A DNA stretch of 64,000 bases from the NCBI RefSeq assembly GCF_004138335.1, contig NZ_RYFW01000004.1:310001-374000 (forward strand), read 5' to 3'. The translations under genes were made by a program, and so were the position numbers. Position 1 is the first letter of the stretch. Each line of letters begins with the position of its first letter. This document shows, piece after piece, positions 55,363 to 64,000 of the stretch. The notes beneath the pieces are model-generated. The model made no database searches and had not been told where the DNA came from. It saw only the letters and a list, made by a program, of their open reading frames with translations. This DNA comes from Peristeroidobacter agariperforans. Lineage in GTDB: Bacteria > Pseudomonadota > Gammaproteobacteria > Steroidobacterales > Steroidobacteraceae.

Positions 55363-57188
55363 CGCGTCCATGGGAACGCCAGCGTCGGCGCATTCACATA
55401 ACGACGCATGCTCAATTGCAGCCGTGCTCCGCAGCCGGGCCGCAGCTCGAGATCGAAAGCGGAATCGCCGATGGCAACGCGTCGTCCATCCAGCGTTGCC
55501 GACTCGATGCGATGTTCCGCGTACGCCCCGCCTTGTACGGTGATCGTGCGCGAGCTGACGGGATTGAGATTCACGAGCGTTACGCTCGTGCGCTCAGCGC
55601 CGAGCTCATCGACCAGTGCCGCGACGTCTGAAGGCAATCCGGCCCGCCGACGCTCTCTGTCGAAATATCGCAACCGACAATGCAACGGCGCACCGCCTTG
55701 ATGCGGCGACGTGCTCGACCAGGGCGGACGCGCGATGTGCAGGCCGCCCTGCGTAAGTTGAAGCAATGCAGTCACCGAAGCGGGATTGAAGTTGATCGCA
55801 TTGTCGGCGAGCCGCGTTTCGGGCGTGCTCGTGTCCGCGTGCATGGCCGCTACTCGTTCCCTGACGCGAGTCAGCGCCTGGCGCTGCGCCTCGATCGGAT
55901 AGGTGGCGTTGCGCCCTTCGAGAAACGCGATCCACGGATGATCGCCTGCCAGCTCCCGGTCGCTGGCGCGCATCGAGACATACCAGATCTCGAATGCGTT
56001 GGTGCGGTAGGGGCCCGGCGCGTAGCTGTACCAGCCTTGCTCGCCATACATGCGCGGCGTGTGCAGCTTACCGTCGATGGTGCGTGCCTGCTGATTGATC
56101 ACTTCATTCTGTCGTCGCCACACTTGCATGTAACGGTCGTCGCCCGTCAGCAGGCTGGCATTCATGAAGGCGACGATGGCGCGCGACACCCGATTGCGAT
56201 CCTCGCGCTCGCCGGTTTGCGGCACGATGGGGCTGAAACCCCAGCCGTACACGCCCCCGTACCATTTTCCTGAGGGTCCACCGACGCGGCCGTCGAGCCC
56301 GACGATGCTGGGCAGGACGCCATTGTTCGCTTCGGCGCGCTCCACCCAGGCGTCCAGATATTCCAGTGCCCAGGTTCGATACTTGCGCTCGCCGCTGAGC
56401 ATGAAAGCATTCAACGCCAGCGTGGTCGAGTGCAGGTTGAGCGGATGGTCGCCGACGATGTCGGTGTAGTCGCGATAGTGCGCGAGCGTCTCTTCATAGT
56501 TGCGCTCGCCATGCTCCATCTTGAACTTGGCAACGTCGAAAGGATCGCCGGCCCAGTCCAGCGCGGTCGCGGGGCGTAGCAGCGGGCCGGCGCTGCCGTT
56601 GAAGACGCTGCGGATGATGCGATGTTTGCGATCGTAGTTCGGCGCGGACGGATCGTCGCCGGTGTAGAACTCGGCGAAGCGACGCGTACGCTCGATGAGC
56701 TTGGGATCCTCGGGGGTCGACAGGCCCATCAGATTGAACGTCGTGAGACCTTCGCTGATGTGTTGCCAATCCATCTGCGGCGGAAACTCGCGGACATACA
56801 TGCCGCGCCGGCCAAGCTCGACTTGCTGGGTCCGGGCACGCGAATACTGTTGCAGATGTCCTTCCCAAGCCTTGCGATACAGCTCGAGAATGCGATCCGA
56901 GCCGCCGAGTGCGTGCAACAGCGCCCAGTCATTCAAATGCTCGATGGCGTCATCGGGGCCATCGTTCGCACCCCAGCGCTCGACGGCGCGCAAGTAACCG
57001 CGCTCGTCGAAATAGCGAGCGTAGAAGGCTTCGCAGGCTTCAGTTTGAACCCGCAGCAGCTCTCGCTGTAGCAATGCCCATTCCGGCGGCGCCATGGGCG
57101 TCGCTATCGTTAAGGCGGGCTTGGTGCTGGCGTTGAGCGGCCACGCCGCGAGGGCGGAGGCACTCGCGACGAAATGACGCCGATTCAC
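55359..57188 (-). CDS. Tat-exported protein of unknown function, probable carbohydrate-active helical barrel
   Basis: The GTG at 57188 overlaps the upstream MFS stop as GTGA, with GGAG five bases before; an upstream start would run deep into the MFS gene. The product has 609 residues and begins NRRHFVASASALAAWPLNAS, a twin-arginine signal. Aromatic-rich helical repeats (DWALLHALGG, WQHISEGLTTFNLMG, YRTWALEYLDAWVERAE, GKWYGGVYGWGFSPI) look like a six-hairpin or α/α-barrel glycosidase or lyase, and a β-rich C-terminus (VTLVNLNPVSSRTITVQG) follows. I cannot assign a family. Coupling to a sugar-acid importer suggests it releases uronate-type monomers. Confidence 0.78.
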   Translation of the reverse strand: MNRRHFVASASALAAWPLNASTKPALTIATPMAPPEWALLQRELLRVQTEACEAFYARYFDERGYLRAVERWGANDGPDDAIEHLNDWALLHALGGSDRILELYRKAWEGHLQQYSRARTQQVELGRRGMYVREFPPQMDWQHISEGLTTFNLMGLSTPEDPKLIERTRRFAEFYTGDDPSAPNYDRKHRIIRSVFNGSAGPLLRPATALDWAGDPFDVAKFKMEHGERNYEETLAHYRDYTDIVGDHPLNLHSTTLALNAFMLSGERKYRTWALEYLDAWVERAEANNGVLPSIVGLDGRVGGPSGKWYGGVYGWGFSPIVPQTGEREDRNRVSRAIVAFMNASLLTGDDRYMQVWRRQNEVINQQARTIDGKLHTPRMYGEQGWYSYAPGPYRTNAFEIWYVSMRASDRELAGDHPWIAFLEGRNATYPIEAQRQALTRVRERVAAMHADTSTPETRLADNAINFNPASVTALLQLTQGGLHIARPPWSSTSPHQGGAPLHCRLRYFDRERRRAGLPSDVAALVDELGAERTSVTLVNLNPVSSRTITVQGGAYAEHRIESATLDGRRVAIGDSAFDLELRPGCGARLQLSMRRYVNAPTLAFPWTR

Positions 57189-58504
57189 TGCAGCTCCAGG
57201 CGCCTGATCGGTCCCACGATGACAAAGTAGGCGAAGATGGTCAGCAGGCAGTGCACGCCGACGAAGATCAGCGCGCTGTCGAACGAACCGGTGGCGGCGA
57301 CCAGATAACCGATCACGATCGGTGTCACGATGCCGGCGCAATTGCCGAACATGTTGAAGACGCCGCCCGTGAGCCCGGCAAACTGGCGAGGTGAGACATC
57401 GGAAATGATCGCCCATCCCAGCGAGGCGATGCCTTTACCGAAGAACGCAAGCGCCATGACCGTGATCACGAGCCATTCCTGCTCGATGTACACGCAGGCG
57501 ATGATGAGTGTCGCCAGGATCATGCCGATCAGCAGAGGCGTCTTGCGCGCGATGGTGAGCGAGCCGGTCCGCTTCAACAGCCAATCGGAGGCATAGCCAC
57601 CGAGCACGCCGCCAATGAAACCGCACATTGCCGGCGCGGCGGCGGCAAAGCCCGCTTCGAGAATATTCAGGCCGCGCTCTTTCACCAGGTAGATCGGGAA
57701 CCAGGTGGCGAAAAAGTACGTGAGCACGTTGATGCAGTACTGGCCCAGATAGATGCCGAGCAGCATGCGATTGGTGAGCAATTTTTCGAGGTTGTCCCAG
57801 CGAAATGCACTGCCCTTGCTGGCATTTGCCTGGTCGAGGGCAACCAGGCCGCCACCGGTCTCGATGTAGTCCAGCTCCGCCTGATTGATGCTCGGATGAC
57901 GCACGGGATCATGGATGAAGCGGACGAAGGCCAGCGCCGCGAGCAGGCCGAGGCCGCCCATCACATAGAACACCGCGCGCCAGCCATAGTTGTGAACCAC
58001 CCAGCCCATGAGCGGCGCGAACGCGACCAGGGAGAAGTACTGCGCCGAATTGAAGATGGCGGAGGCGGTGCCGCGCTCGCTGCTGGGAAACCAGGCCGCG
58101 ACGATTCGCGCATTGCCGGGAAACGACGGCGCTTCGGCCAGGCCGACCAGGAAGCGCAACGCGAACAGCATGGTCACCGCCGACAGCCCGGCGATGAAGC
58201 CCGCGAACCCCTGCAAGAACGTGAACACCGACCAGACCGCGATGGCGCCCGCGTAAATGCGCTTGGTGCCGAATCGATCCAGCAGCGCGCCGCCGGGTAT
58301 CTGGGCCGCCGCATAGGCCCAGGCGAAGGCCGAAAGGATGTAACCGGTGGCAATTGGCGACAGTCCGAGCTCGCGTGCAGCGTCGCTGCCGGCGATCGAG
58401 AACGTCGCGCGATCCGCGTAATTGATCGAGGTGACGATGAAAATGAAGCCGATGATGGAGTAGCGCACCTGCGTGCGCCGCTCGGCGATGGCGGCGATCG
58501 ACAT
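57185..58504 (-). CDS. MFS transporter, sugar-acid (glucarate/galactonate-type) symporter
   Basis: The product has 439 residues with GGGGGA before the ATG. SINYADRATFSIAGSDAARE and GYILSAFAWAYAAAQIPGGA are ACS-family features close to the GudP/DgoT group, and 12 helices are expected. It is the first gene of an operon with the Tat-exported protein. Together with kdgD and the LysR gene this suggests import of glucarate, galactarate or a related acid. Confidence 0.88.
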   Translation of the reverse strand: MSIAAIAERRTQVRYSIIGFIFIVTSINYADRATFSIAGSDAARELGLSPIATGYILSAFAWAYAAAQIPGGALLDRFGTKRIYAGAIAVWSVFTFLQGFAGFIAGLSAVTMLFALRFLVGLAEAPSFPGNARIVAAWFPSSERGTASAIFNSAQYFSLVAFAPLMGWVVHNYGWRAVFYVMGGLGLLAALAFVRFIHDPVRHPSINQAELDYIETGGGLVALDQANASKGSAFRWDNLEKLLTNRMLLGIYLGQYCINVLTYFFATWFPIYLVKERGLNILEAGFAAAAPAMCGFIGGVLGGYASDWLLKRTGSLTIARKTPLLIGMILATLIIACVYIEQEWLVITVMALAFFGKGIASLGWAIISDVSPRQFAGLTGGVFNMFGNCAGIVTPIVIGYLVAATGSFDSALIFVGVHCLLTIFAYFVIVGPIRRLELQ

Positions 58505-58654
58505 TCCCCCGCGTCCCCCTGTCGTAGTGTTTGCCCGATGCTAGGCCGTGGGCGCTGGGGCGTCTAAGTCAAAAACTCTATGGATCGATCCACAGCGAGC
58601 ATAGAAGCGGAACCAGTCGCCCGGCCCGACCCTTCAAGATCCAAGGAGGCCGCC

Positions 58655-59218
58655 ATGCCCAACGCATCTCCCATGGGGCTGCCCGCGCTGGACCCGGACA
58701 CCGGCCTGGTGCGCGTGGTCATCGACACGCCCAAGGGCAGTCGTAACAAATACAAATTCGATCCCCAGCTCGGTGTGCTCAAGCTCAGCCGCATTCTGCC
58801 GGCCGGCATGTCGTTTCCTTATGACTTCGGCTCGATCCCGTCCACCTGCGCCGAGGACGGCGACGCATTGGACGTCCTGGTGCTCACCGAGGCGCCGTTG
58901 TTCCCGGGCTGCCTGGTACACGCTCACTTGATTGGCGTGATCCGGGCGGTTCAGAAAGAGCGCCGCAAGATGATTCGCAACGATCGGCTGCTCGCGACGC
59001 TCGAGACCTCGGTGAACAAGCCGGCGATCACCCAGCTCGATCAGGTCGACGGACAACAGCTGAAGGACATCGAGCATTTCTTCCGCTCGTACAATCAGGC
59101 GCAGGGTCGCGAGTTCAGAATCACGGGACGGGGCGGTGCAAGGCAGGCGCAGAAGATGTTTCGCGATGCCGTCCGCGACTTCAACCGATCCAAGGCGAAG
59201 CAGGCCAAGGGCGCGTGA
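58655..59218 (+). CDS. inorganic pyrophosphatase family protein (family I)
   Basis: The ATG at 58655 follows AAGGAGG at ideal spacing; the frame is open to 58580 but this start is clearly better. The product has 187 residues. RNKYKFDPQLGVLKLSRILP, FPYDFGSIPST and the metal motif EDGDALDVLVL mark a family I pyrophosphatase. The usual Pro in the DxDPxD motif is Ala here. It hydrolyses pyrophosphate in the cytoplasm. The CHAD-domain gene overlaps its stop by 4 bases (GTGA), which points to polyphosphate or pyrophosphate handling. Confidence 0.88.
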   Translation: MPNASPMGLPALDPDTGLVRVVIDTPKGSRNKYKFDPQLGVLKLSRILPAGMSFPYDFGSIPSTCAEDGDALDVLVLTEAPLFPGCLVHAHLIGVIRAVQKERRKMIRNDRLLATLETSVNKPAITQLDQVDGQQLKDIEHFFRSYNQAQGREFRITGRGGARQAQKMFRDAVRDFNRSKAKQAKGA

Positions 59219-60111
59219 CGATGCGCGAGTTGCAGCCCGATGAAGCCGGCCTGTCAGGCGTACGGCGGATTCTGCAAGAGTGGCTGGCCGGAGCCGACGA
59301 GTCGCTGCGTAAGAAAAGAATCACGGACGCGAACATTCATGACGCGCGCAAGCAGCTGAAGAAATCCCGGGCGGCACTCCGATTGTTGCGAGACTCCACT
59401 GGCGAGATCGCATATCGGCGCGCGAACAACGCGCTGCGCGATGCGGCCCGTCCACTGGGCGTGGCTCGCGATAGCAAAGTATTGAGCGCCGCGCTGGACG
59501 ACCTGGTCGAGCGCTACGCTCCGGCAACTCGTGCGCTAGAACTAGACAAGTTTCGGCGGGTGCTGCGTCAGGAAAAAACATCGTCTCGGCAGGCGGTCGG
59601 CATCAGCCTGCTCAACAAGCAGCGCAAGGCATTACGTGAAGTCAAGGCGCGCAGTCAGCGATGGACGATGAAGGGCGGCGACTGGCCGGTCATCGGCGGC
59701 GGCCTGGGGCGCATCTATCGCGGCGGCAAGAAGAAAATGAAAGCGGCCGCGGAATCGCGGGACAACGACGCTCTGCACGACTGGCGCAAGCAGGTGAAAT
59801 ATCTGTGGCATCAGCTGCAGATCCTGCAGCCGGCCTGGCCCGGGCCGCTCAAAGAGCTGGCCGACCAGGCTCACAAACTGGCCGAGCACCTGGGCGAGGA
59901 CCACGATCTGGCCGTATTACGCACCAGAATCAGGTCCCATGTCGATGCTTTCGAGGGCCAGGACCATGATGCACTGATTGCTGTCCTCGATCGGCGCCGC
60001 AAGCGGTTGCAGGACAAAGCATTCAAGCTCGGGAAGAGAATTTTCGAAGAAAAGCCGCGGCGCTTTGTCGACCGCATGGGCCAGTACTGGCAGCTCTGGC
60101 GCAACGAATGA
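59215..60111 (+). CDS. CHAD domain-containing protein
   Basis: The product has 298 residues from a GTG that overlaps the pyrophosphatase stop; an ATG at 59221 is an alternative. The CHAD fold is a helical bundle rich in conserved His, Arg and Lys: NIHDARKQLKKSRAALRLLR near the N-terminus and ALHDWRKQVKYLWHQLQILQ and LGEDHDLAVLR in the second half. CHAD domains bind polyphosphate. No CYTH domain is fused. The coupling to a pyrophosphatase supports a polyphosphate role. Confidence 0.92.
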   Translation: MTMRELQPDEAGLSGVRRILQEWLAGADESLRKKRITDANIHDARKQLKKSRAALRLLRDSTGEIAYRRANNALRDAARPLGVARDSKVLSAALDDLVERYAPATRALELDKFRRVLRQEKTSSRQAVGISLLNKQRKALREVKARSQRWTMKGGDWPVIGGGLGRIYRGGKKKMKAAAESRDNDALHDWRKQVKYLWHQLQILQPAWPGPLKELADQAHKLAEHLGEDHDLAVLRTRIRSHVDAFEGQDHDALIAVLDRRRKRLQDKAFKLGKRIFEEKPRRFVDRMGQYWQLWRNE

Positions 60112-60128
60112 CCTGCCCCAGCAGCAAC

Positions 60129-60186
60129 TGTCATGACCTCATGACAAAGTGGTTCCTCCCTTGTTTCTTATTTAATGACAAGTGGC
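60129..60186. promoter_or_regulatory. inverted and direct repeats upstream of RND efflux operon
   Basis: TGTCATGA (60129–60136) and TCATGACA (60139–60146) form a perfect 8-bp inverted repeat with spacer CC. The right half, ATGACAAAGTGG (60141–60152), recurs as ATGACAAGTGG (60176–60186). This is a likely operator for a TetR- or MarR-type repressor, about 150–200 bases before the adaptor start; no regulator gene is adjacent in the window. Confidence 0.5.
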
Positions 60187-60333
60187 TCTTGGGTCACGAC
60201 CGGTAACCGACACCCTGTCGATTCCTGCTTATCCGGCACGAGTGAGTTTCGCTGCCCCTGATTGGTCCGCTGCCGGGCAAGGAATACCTTGCACACCTCT
60301 CGCAGGATTTGGATGTTCTTAGGGGAACTCGTG

Positions 60334-61479
60334 ATGAAGTCGCGTCAATGGATAGGGTCTTTGCTGCTCGTGGGCGCGGTAATCGTGTCCGGCGTGCTGC
60401 TCAGCGCCTGGAAACGTTCGAGTTTGGCTGAATCGGAAGCAGCGGCGGCCAGTCAGCCGGAGCCGGCGGAATCGGTGGTTACCGCGGTGGCTCGTGAGCA
60501 CGAACATATTCGGACCACAACGTCGATCGGCACCGTGGTCGCCTTGCGTTCCATCACGGTTCGCAACGAATTGCCCGGCACCGTGCGCCAGGTCGCGCTC
60601 GAGCCCGGCAAAATCGTCGAGGCCGGCACTGTACTGGTGGCGCTCGATGTATCGGTAGAAGAGGCAGATCTGCAGGCGCTGCTGGCGCAGGCCGAGCTGG
60701 CCCGCACTCAGTTCGCCCGCATGCAACGCATGAGCCAGCATCGCGCGGCGTCGGAAATGGAAGTGGATAGCGCGCGCGCCGAACAGGAAGTGGTGCAGGC
60801 GCAGGTCGCTCGTATCAAAGCGGTCATCGAGCGCAAGATCATTCGTGCCCCGTTTCGCGCTCGCATCGGCATTTCCGACGTGCATCCCGGTCAGTATCTG
60901 AACGAAGGCACGCTGTTGACGACGCTGCAAGGCGTGGATGACTCCACCTATGTCGACTTCACCGTCGCTCAGCAGGTCGCGGCCGCGCTGCGTCCTGGCA
61001 GCAAGGTGGATGTGTTTGCTTCGGGCGATCCCACCGGCGTGAAGGCCGAGATTCTCGCGATCGACGCGCGAGTCGATCCGACGACGCGCAACGCGGCGGT
61101 GCGCGCCAAGATCAAGAATACGGCGCAGACGCCGGCGCCCGGCGCCTCGGTGCGAGTGCAGGTCGCGGTCGGCGAGCCGCTACTGGCCACTGCCGTCCCC
61201 GCGAGCGCTGTTCGCAAAGGTCCTGCCGGCGATCATGTGTTCGTCGTGGTCGCGGACGAACAGGGCAAGACCCGAGCCCGCCTGCGCGAAGTCGTGGTCG
61301 ATGCGATGGCGGGCGACGACGTGGTCATCACCAAAGGTCTGGAGCCCGGCGAACAAGTCGCGGCGTCCGGCTCGTTCAAACTGCGTGAGGCTGCGTTGGT
61401 CGCGGTGAGCAACAAGCCGGAGTCGGTGGCGCGAAATGCCGGCGAGAGCAAGGCTCAGTCGAACGCCACCAGCATGTAA
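60334..61479 (+). CDS. RND efflux periplasmic adaptor (membrane fusion protein)
   Basis: From the ATG at 60334 (GTG at 60331 is also possible), with AGGGGA upstream, the product has 381 residues. An N-terminal membrane anchor (IGSLLLVGAVIVSGVLLSAW) is followed by the lipoyl-type domain (RNELPGTVRQVALEPGKIVE), a short coiled-coil hairpin (LLAQAELARTQFARMQRMSQ) and β-barrel domains (IIRAPFRARIGISDVHPGQY). It should bridge the inner-membrane pump to an outer-membrane channel. The pump gene follows after 12 bases. Confidence 0.93.
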   Translation: MKSRQWIGSLLLVGAVIVSGVLLSAWKRSSLAESEAAAASQPEPAESVVTAVAREHEHIRTTTSIGTVVALRSITVRNELPGTVRQVALEPGKIVEAGTVLVALDVSVEEADLQALLAQAELARTQFARMQRMSQHRAASEMEVDSARAEQEVVQAQVARIKAVIERKIIRAPFRARIGISDVHPGQYLNEGTLLTTLQGVDDSTYVDFTVAQQVAAALRPGSKVDVFASGDPTGVKAEILAIDARVDPTTRNAAVRAKIKNTAQTPAPGASVRVQVAVGEPLLATAVPASAVRKGPAGDHVFVVVADEQGKTRARLREVVVDAMAGDDVVITKGLEPGEQVAASGSFKLREAALVAVSNKPESVARNAGESKAQSNATSM

Positions 61480-61491
61480 CGGACTATTGCC

Positions 61492-64000
61492 ATGCGCTCA
61501 TCATTTACAGACATATTCATCAAGCACCCGGTTCTCGCGATCGTCGTGAACCTGGTCATCGTGCTGATCGGCGCGCGGGCGCTGTTCAACCTGCCGGTGC
61601 AGCAGTTCCCGAGCGTCGAAAGCTCGTCCGTCATCATCAACACGTTCTACACCGGCGCGAGCGCCGACACGGTGCGTGGATTCCTGACGACACCGATCGA
61701 ACGTGTGGTGTCGCAGATCAGTGGCGTCGATTACGTCGACTCCACGAGTCGGGCCGGCCAGAGCACGGTGACTGTGCACTTGAAGCTGGATCACAACAGC
61801 ACGGATGCCCTGGCTGAAATCACCGCACGCCTGCAGCAGGTTCGTTCCGAATTGCCGGCCGAGGCAGAGCCGCCGGTCGTCGACGTGCAACGCGCCGATC
61901 GTCCGTATGCCACGTTTTATCTCGGCTTCACTTCGCCGGATCGCACCGTCCCTGAGCTAACCGACTGGCTGTCGCGCACTTTGCAGCCGCAGTTGTCGAC
62001 GCTCGCAGGCGTGCAGCGCGTGAGCTACGAAGGCGCGCAGCCGCTGGCGATGCGCGTGTGGATCGATCCGGATCGACTCGCGGCTCGCAACCTTGCGCCA
62101 GGCGACGTGCACGATGCCTTGCGCCGAAACAACTATCTCGCGGCTGTTGGCCAGACCAAGGGCAACCTGGTGCAAATCAACCTGCTGGCCAACACGGATC
62201 TGCGCGCGGTCAAGGAATTCGAGAACCTGATCGTTGCGGACCGCGACGGCGCGATCGTGCGCTTGAGCGATGTCGCGCGCGTTGAGCTGGGCGCCGAAGA
62301 AGCGGCGACGGTGGCCAAGTACAAGAACCAGCAGAGTGTGTATCTCGGCGTGTGGCCGCTGCCTGGGTCCAATGAGATCGAGGTCGAGAAACATCTGCGT
62401 GCGGAGATGGAGCGCATCGAGCCCACGCTGCCGGCGGACATCGAGATGCGGCTGGTGTGGGACGGCACCATGTTCATGCGCAGCGCCCTGGAAGAAATCA
62501 CCAAGACGCTGGGCGAGACTGTGCTGATCGTGGCTCTCGTCGTGTTCCTGTTCATGGGCTCGGTCCGGACCGCGCTGGTGCCGCTGGTCGCGATGCCGGT
62601 GTCGCTGGTGGGCGCGGCCATCGTGATGATGGCGTTCGGTTTCAGCCTGAACCTGCTGACGATTCTCGCGATCGTGCTATCGGTCGGTCTGGTCGTCGAC
62701 GACGCCATCGTCGTGGTGGAGAACGTGGAGCGTCACGTTCGCGAAGGCAAGTCTCGCATCGACGCTGCGCTGGCGGGCGCGCGTGAGCTGGCCGGTCCCG
62801 TCGTTGCGATGACGATTACACTGGCGACCGTGTACGCGCCGATTGCTTTCCAAGGCGGCCTCACGGGTTCGCTGTTCCTGGAGTTTGCCATCACGCTGGC
62901 CGCAGCGGTCGTCGTGTCCGGTGTCGTCGCGCTGACGTTGTCGCCGGTGATGAGCTCGCGCTTCGTGCACGAGCATGGTCATGAGACGAAGTTGACCGTG
63001 CTCGTGAATCGGGGATTCGAAGCGATCCGTCGCGGCTACGAGAAAATGCTCGATGGCGCGCTCGGGATGCGGTGGGGCATCGTTGCAATGGCGGCGCTCG
63101 TCACGCTGGCGGCGTGGCCGCTCTTCATGTACTCGCGTCAGGAGCTGGCGCCGGTCGAGGATCAAAGTCATATCAGCATGTTCTTCGAAGCGTCGCCGGA
63201 TTCGTCGCTGGCGGCGACCGATCGCCATTCGGAGAACGTGGTCAACGCTCTCACCGCCTTTCCCGAAACGGACTTCACGTGGTCGTTGACGTCGGCGTGG
63301 GGCGGTTACGGCGGCATGGTCGCGAAGAACTGGAAGGAGCGGGAGCGCTCGACCGAGGAAATGTTTGGCGAGGTTTATGGCGCCGTGTCGCAAGTGCCGG
63401 GCGTGCGCGTGTATCCCCGCCTCGATCCGCCGTTGCCGACGCCGGGCCAATATGACGTCGAGATGATCATCCAGAACGAGCAGTCCATCGAAGAATTGCT
63501 TGCGACCACGCAGGCAGTGCTCGATGCCGGCATGGCCAGCGGCAAGTTCCTGTATGTCGATACGGATCTGAAGATCGATCTGCCGCAGGCGCGGGTCGTG
63601 CTCGACCGCGAGCGGCTCGCCGATCTGGGGCTGGATCTCGCCGGCGTCGGTCGCGAGCTGGGCACGTTGTTGGGCGGCGCGTACGTGAATCGCTTCAACT
63701 ATTTCGACCGCAGCTACAAGGTGATCCCGCAGATCGGCGACAAGGATCGCGCCACGCTCGATCCGCTGCTCGATCTGAAGATCAAGACGCCGAGCGGCGC
63801 GCTGGTGCCGGTGTCCACGTTCATGCACATCGAATCGGAAACCGGCCCGCGCACGTTGAATCGATTCGCGCAACGTAACTCGTCACGCATCTTCGGTGGC
63901 GTGCAGCCGGGTGTGACCAAGGACGAAGGGTTGCGCGTGCTCGAGGCCGCTGCCAAGAAGGCCGGCGGCGAGAATGTGCTGATCGACTACGCGGGCGAGT
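61492..64000 (+). CDS. RND efflux pump, inner-membrane transporter (partial, runs off right edge)
   Basis: The ATG at 61492 (MRSSFTDIFIKHPVLAIVVN) opens a frame that stays open to the end of the window, giving 836 residues of a roughly 1,020-residue protein. First helix and porter regions are clear (FYTGASADTVRGFLTTPIER). The proton-relay segment VGLVVDDAIVVVENVERHV carries two adjacent Asp in helix 4. The protein is of the HAE1 (MexF/AcrB-like) drug-efflux type. The third component, an outer-membrane channel, is not in the window. Confidence 0.95.
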   Translation, partial: MRSSFTDIFIKHPVLAIVVNLVIVLIGARALFNLPVQQFPSVESSSVIINTFYTGASADTVRGFLTTPIERVVSQISGVDYVDSTSRAGQSTVTVHLKLDHNSTDALAEITARLQQVRSELPAEAEPPVVDVQRADRPYATFYLGFTSPDRTVPELTDWLSRTLQPQLSTLAGVQRVSYEGAQPLAMRVWIDPDRLAARNLAPGDVHDALRRNNYLAAVGQTKGNLVQINLLANTDLRAVKEFENLIVADRDGAIVRLSDVARVELGAEEAATVAKYKNQQSVYLGVWPLPGSNEIEVEKHLRAEMERIEPTLPADIEMRLVWDGTMFMRSALEEITKTLGETVLIVALVVFLFMGSVRTALVPLVAMPVSLVGAAIVMMAFGFSLNLLTILAIVLSVGLVVDDAIVVVENVERHVREGKSRIDAALAGARELAGPVVAMTITLATVYAPIAFQGGLTGSLFLEFAITLAAAVVVSGVVALTLSPVMSSRFVHEHGHETKLTVLVNRGFEAIRRGYEKMLDGALGMRWGIVAMAALVTLAAWPLFMYSRQELAPVEDQSHISMFFEASPDSSLAATDRHSENVVNALTAFPETDFTWSLTSAWGGYGGMVAKNWKERERSTEEMFGEVYGAVSQVPGVRVYPRLDPPLPTPGQYDVEMIIQNEQSIEELLATTQAVLDAGMASGKFLYVDTDLKIDLPQARVVLDRERLADLGLDLAGVGRELGTLLGGAYVNRFNYFDRSYKVIPQIGDKDRATLDPLLDLKIKTPSGALVPVSTFMHIESETGPRTLNRFAQRNSSRIFGGVQPGVTKDEGLRVLEAAAKKAGGENVLIDYAGE

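Noticed and set aside
62677-63873. 398-residue open frame on the minus strand
   Set aside because: It is antisense to the RND pump, whose helices and Asp-Asp motif are unmistakable.

Overview
The window looks like chromosome of a high-GC, Gram-negative, aerobic gammaproteobacterium that scavenges plant or soil polymers. The gene order prs–rplY–pth–ychF at 46.8–50.4 kb is the usual gammaproteobacterial one. The TonB-dependent receptors, flavin-dependent halogenase, SapC-like protein and many secreted hydrolases recall Steroidobacter or Xanthomonadales-type genomes. This taxonomic placement is inference; there is no rRNA or tRNA gene in the window.

Layout. (1) 1–15.4 kb is a catabolic locus for an unidentified small molecule. 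On the minus strand are a PQQ dehydrogenase (cut by the left edge) and a bicupin protein. Divergent from them are an MFS importer, a CaiB-type CoA-transferase and an unusual crotonase. Next come a minus-strand aldehyde dehydrogenase and Fe-type alcohol dehydrogenase, then a GntR/FCD regulator. An operon follows with a secreted amidohydrolase, a second MFS importer and a three-part periplasmic dehydrogenase (subunit 3, GMC flavoprotein, cytochrome c). Three near-identical AT-rich palindromes lie in the three control regions of this locus, one of them next to the GntR gene. They very probably define its regulon. (2) 15.4–34.7 kb is an arabinoxylan-type polysaccharide utilisation region. It holds an IclR regulator, two TonB-dependent receptors, a flavin-dependent halogenase, a SapC-like protein, two esterases, a cupin-8 protein, GH3 (with PA14), GH51 and GH43 enzymes, and a Tat-exported SnoaL-like protein. 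(3) 35–44.3 kb is a signal-transduction island: a 1473-residue hybrid kinase, the decayed remains of a multi-sensor Ser/Thr–His kinase, a PAS–receiver remnant, a second hybrid kinase and an HWE-type membrane kinase.

(4) 44.3–53.4 kb holds an AraC regulator, a DUF3291 protein, two outer-membrane barrels, the prs–rplY–pth–ychF housekeeping run, a 3-hydroxyisobutyrate-dehydrogenase-like enzyme and an unrecognised lipoprotein. The rplY and prs leaders contain clear stem-loops. (5) 53.5–58.5 kb is a sugar-acid locus: 5-dehydro-4-deoxyglucarate dehydratase, a LysR regulator, a Tat-exported protein of unknown function and an MFS sugar-acid importer. (6) 58.6–60.1 kb is a pyrophosphatase–CHAD pair. 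(7) 60.3–64 kb is an RND efflux adaptor and its pump, the pump cut by the right edge.

Most coding is in tight operons with 4-base stop/start overlaps. Convergent gene pairs are separated by perfect hairpins. No CRISPR array, insertion sequence, prophage or attachment site was seen.
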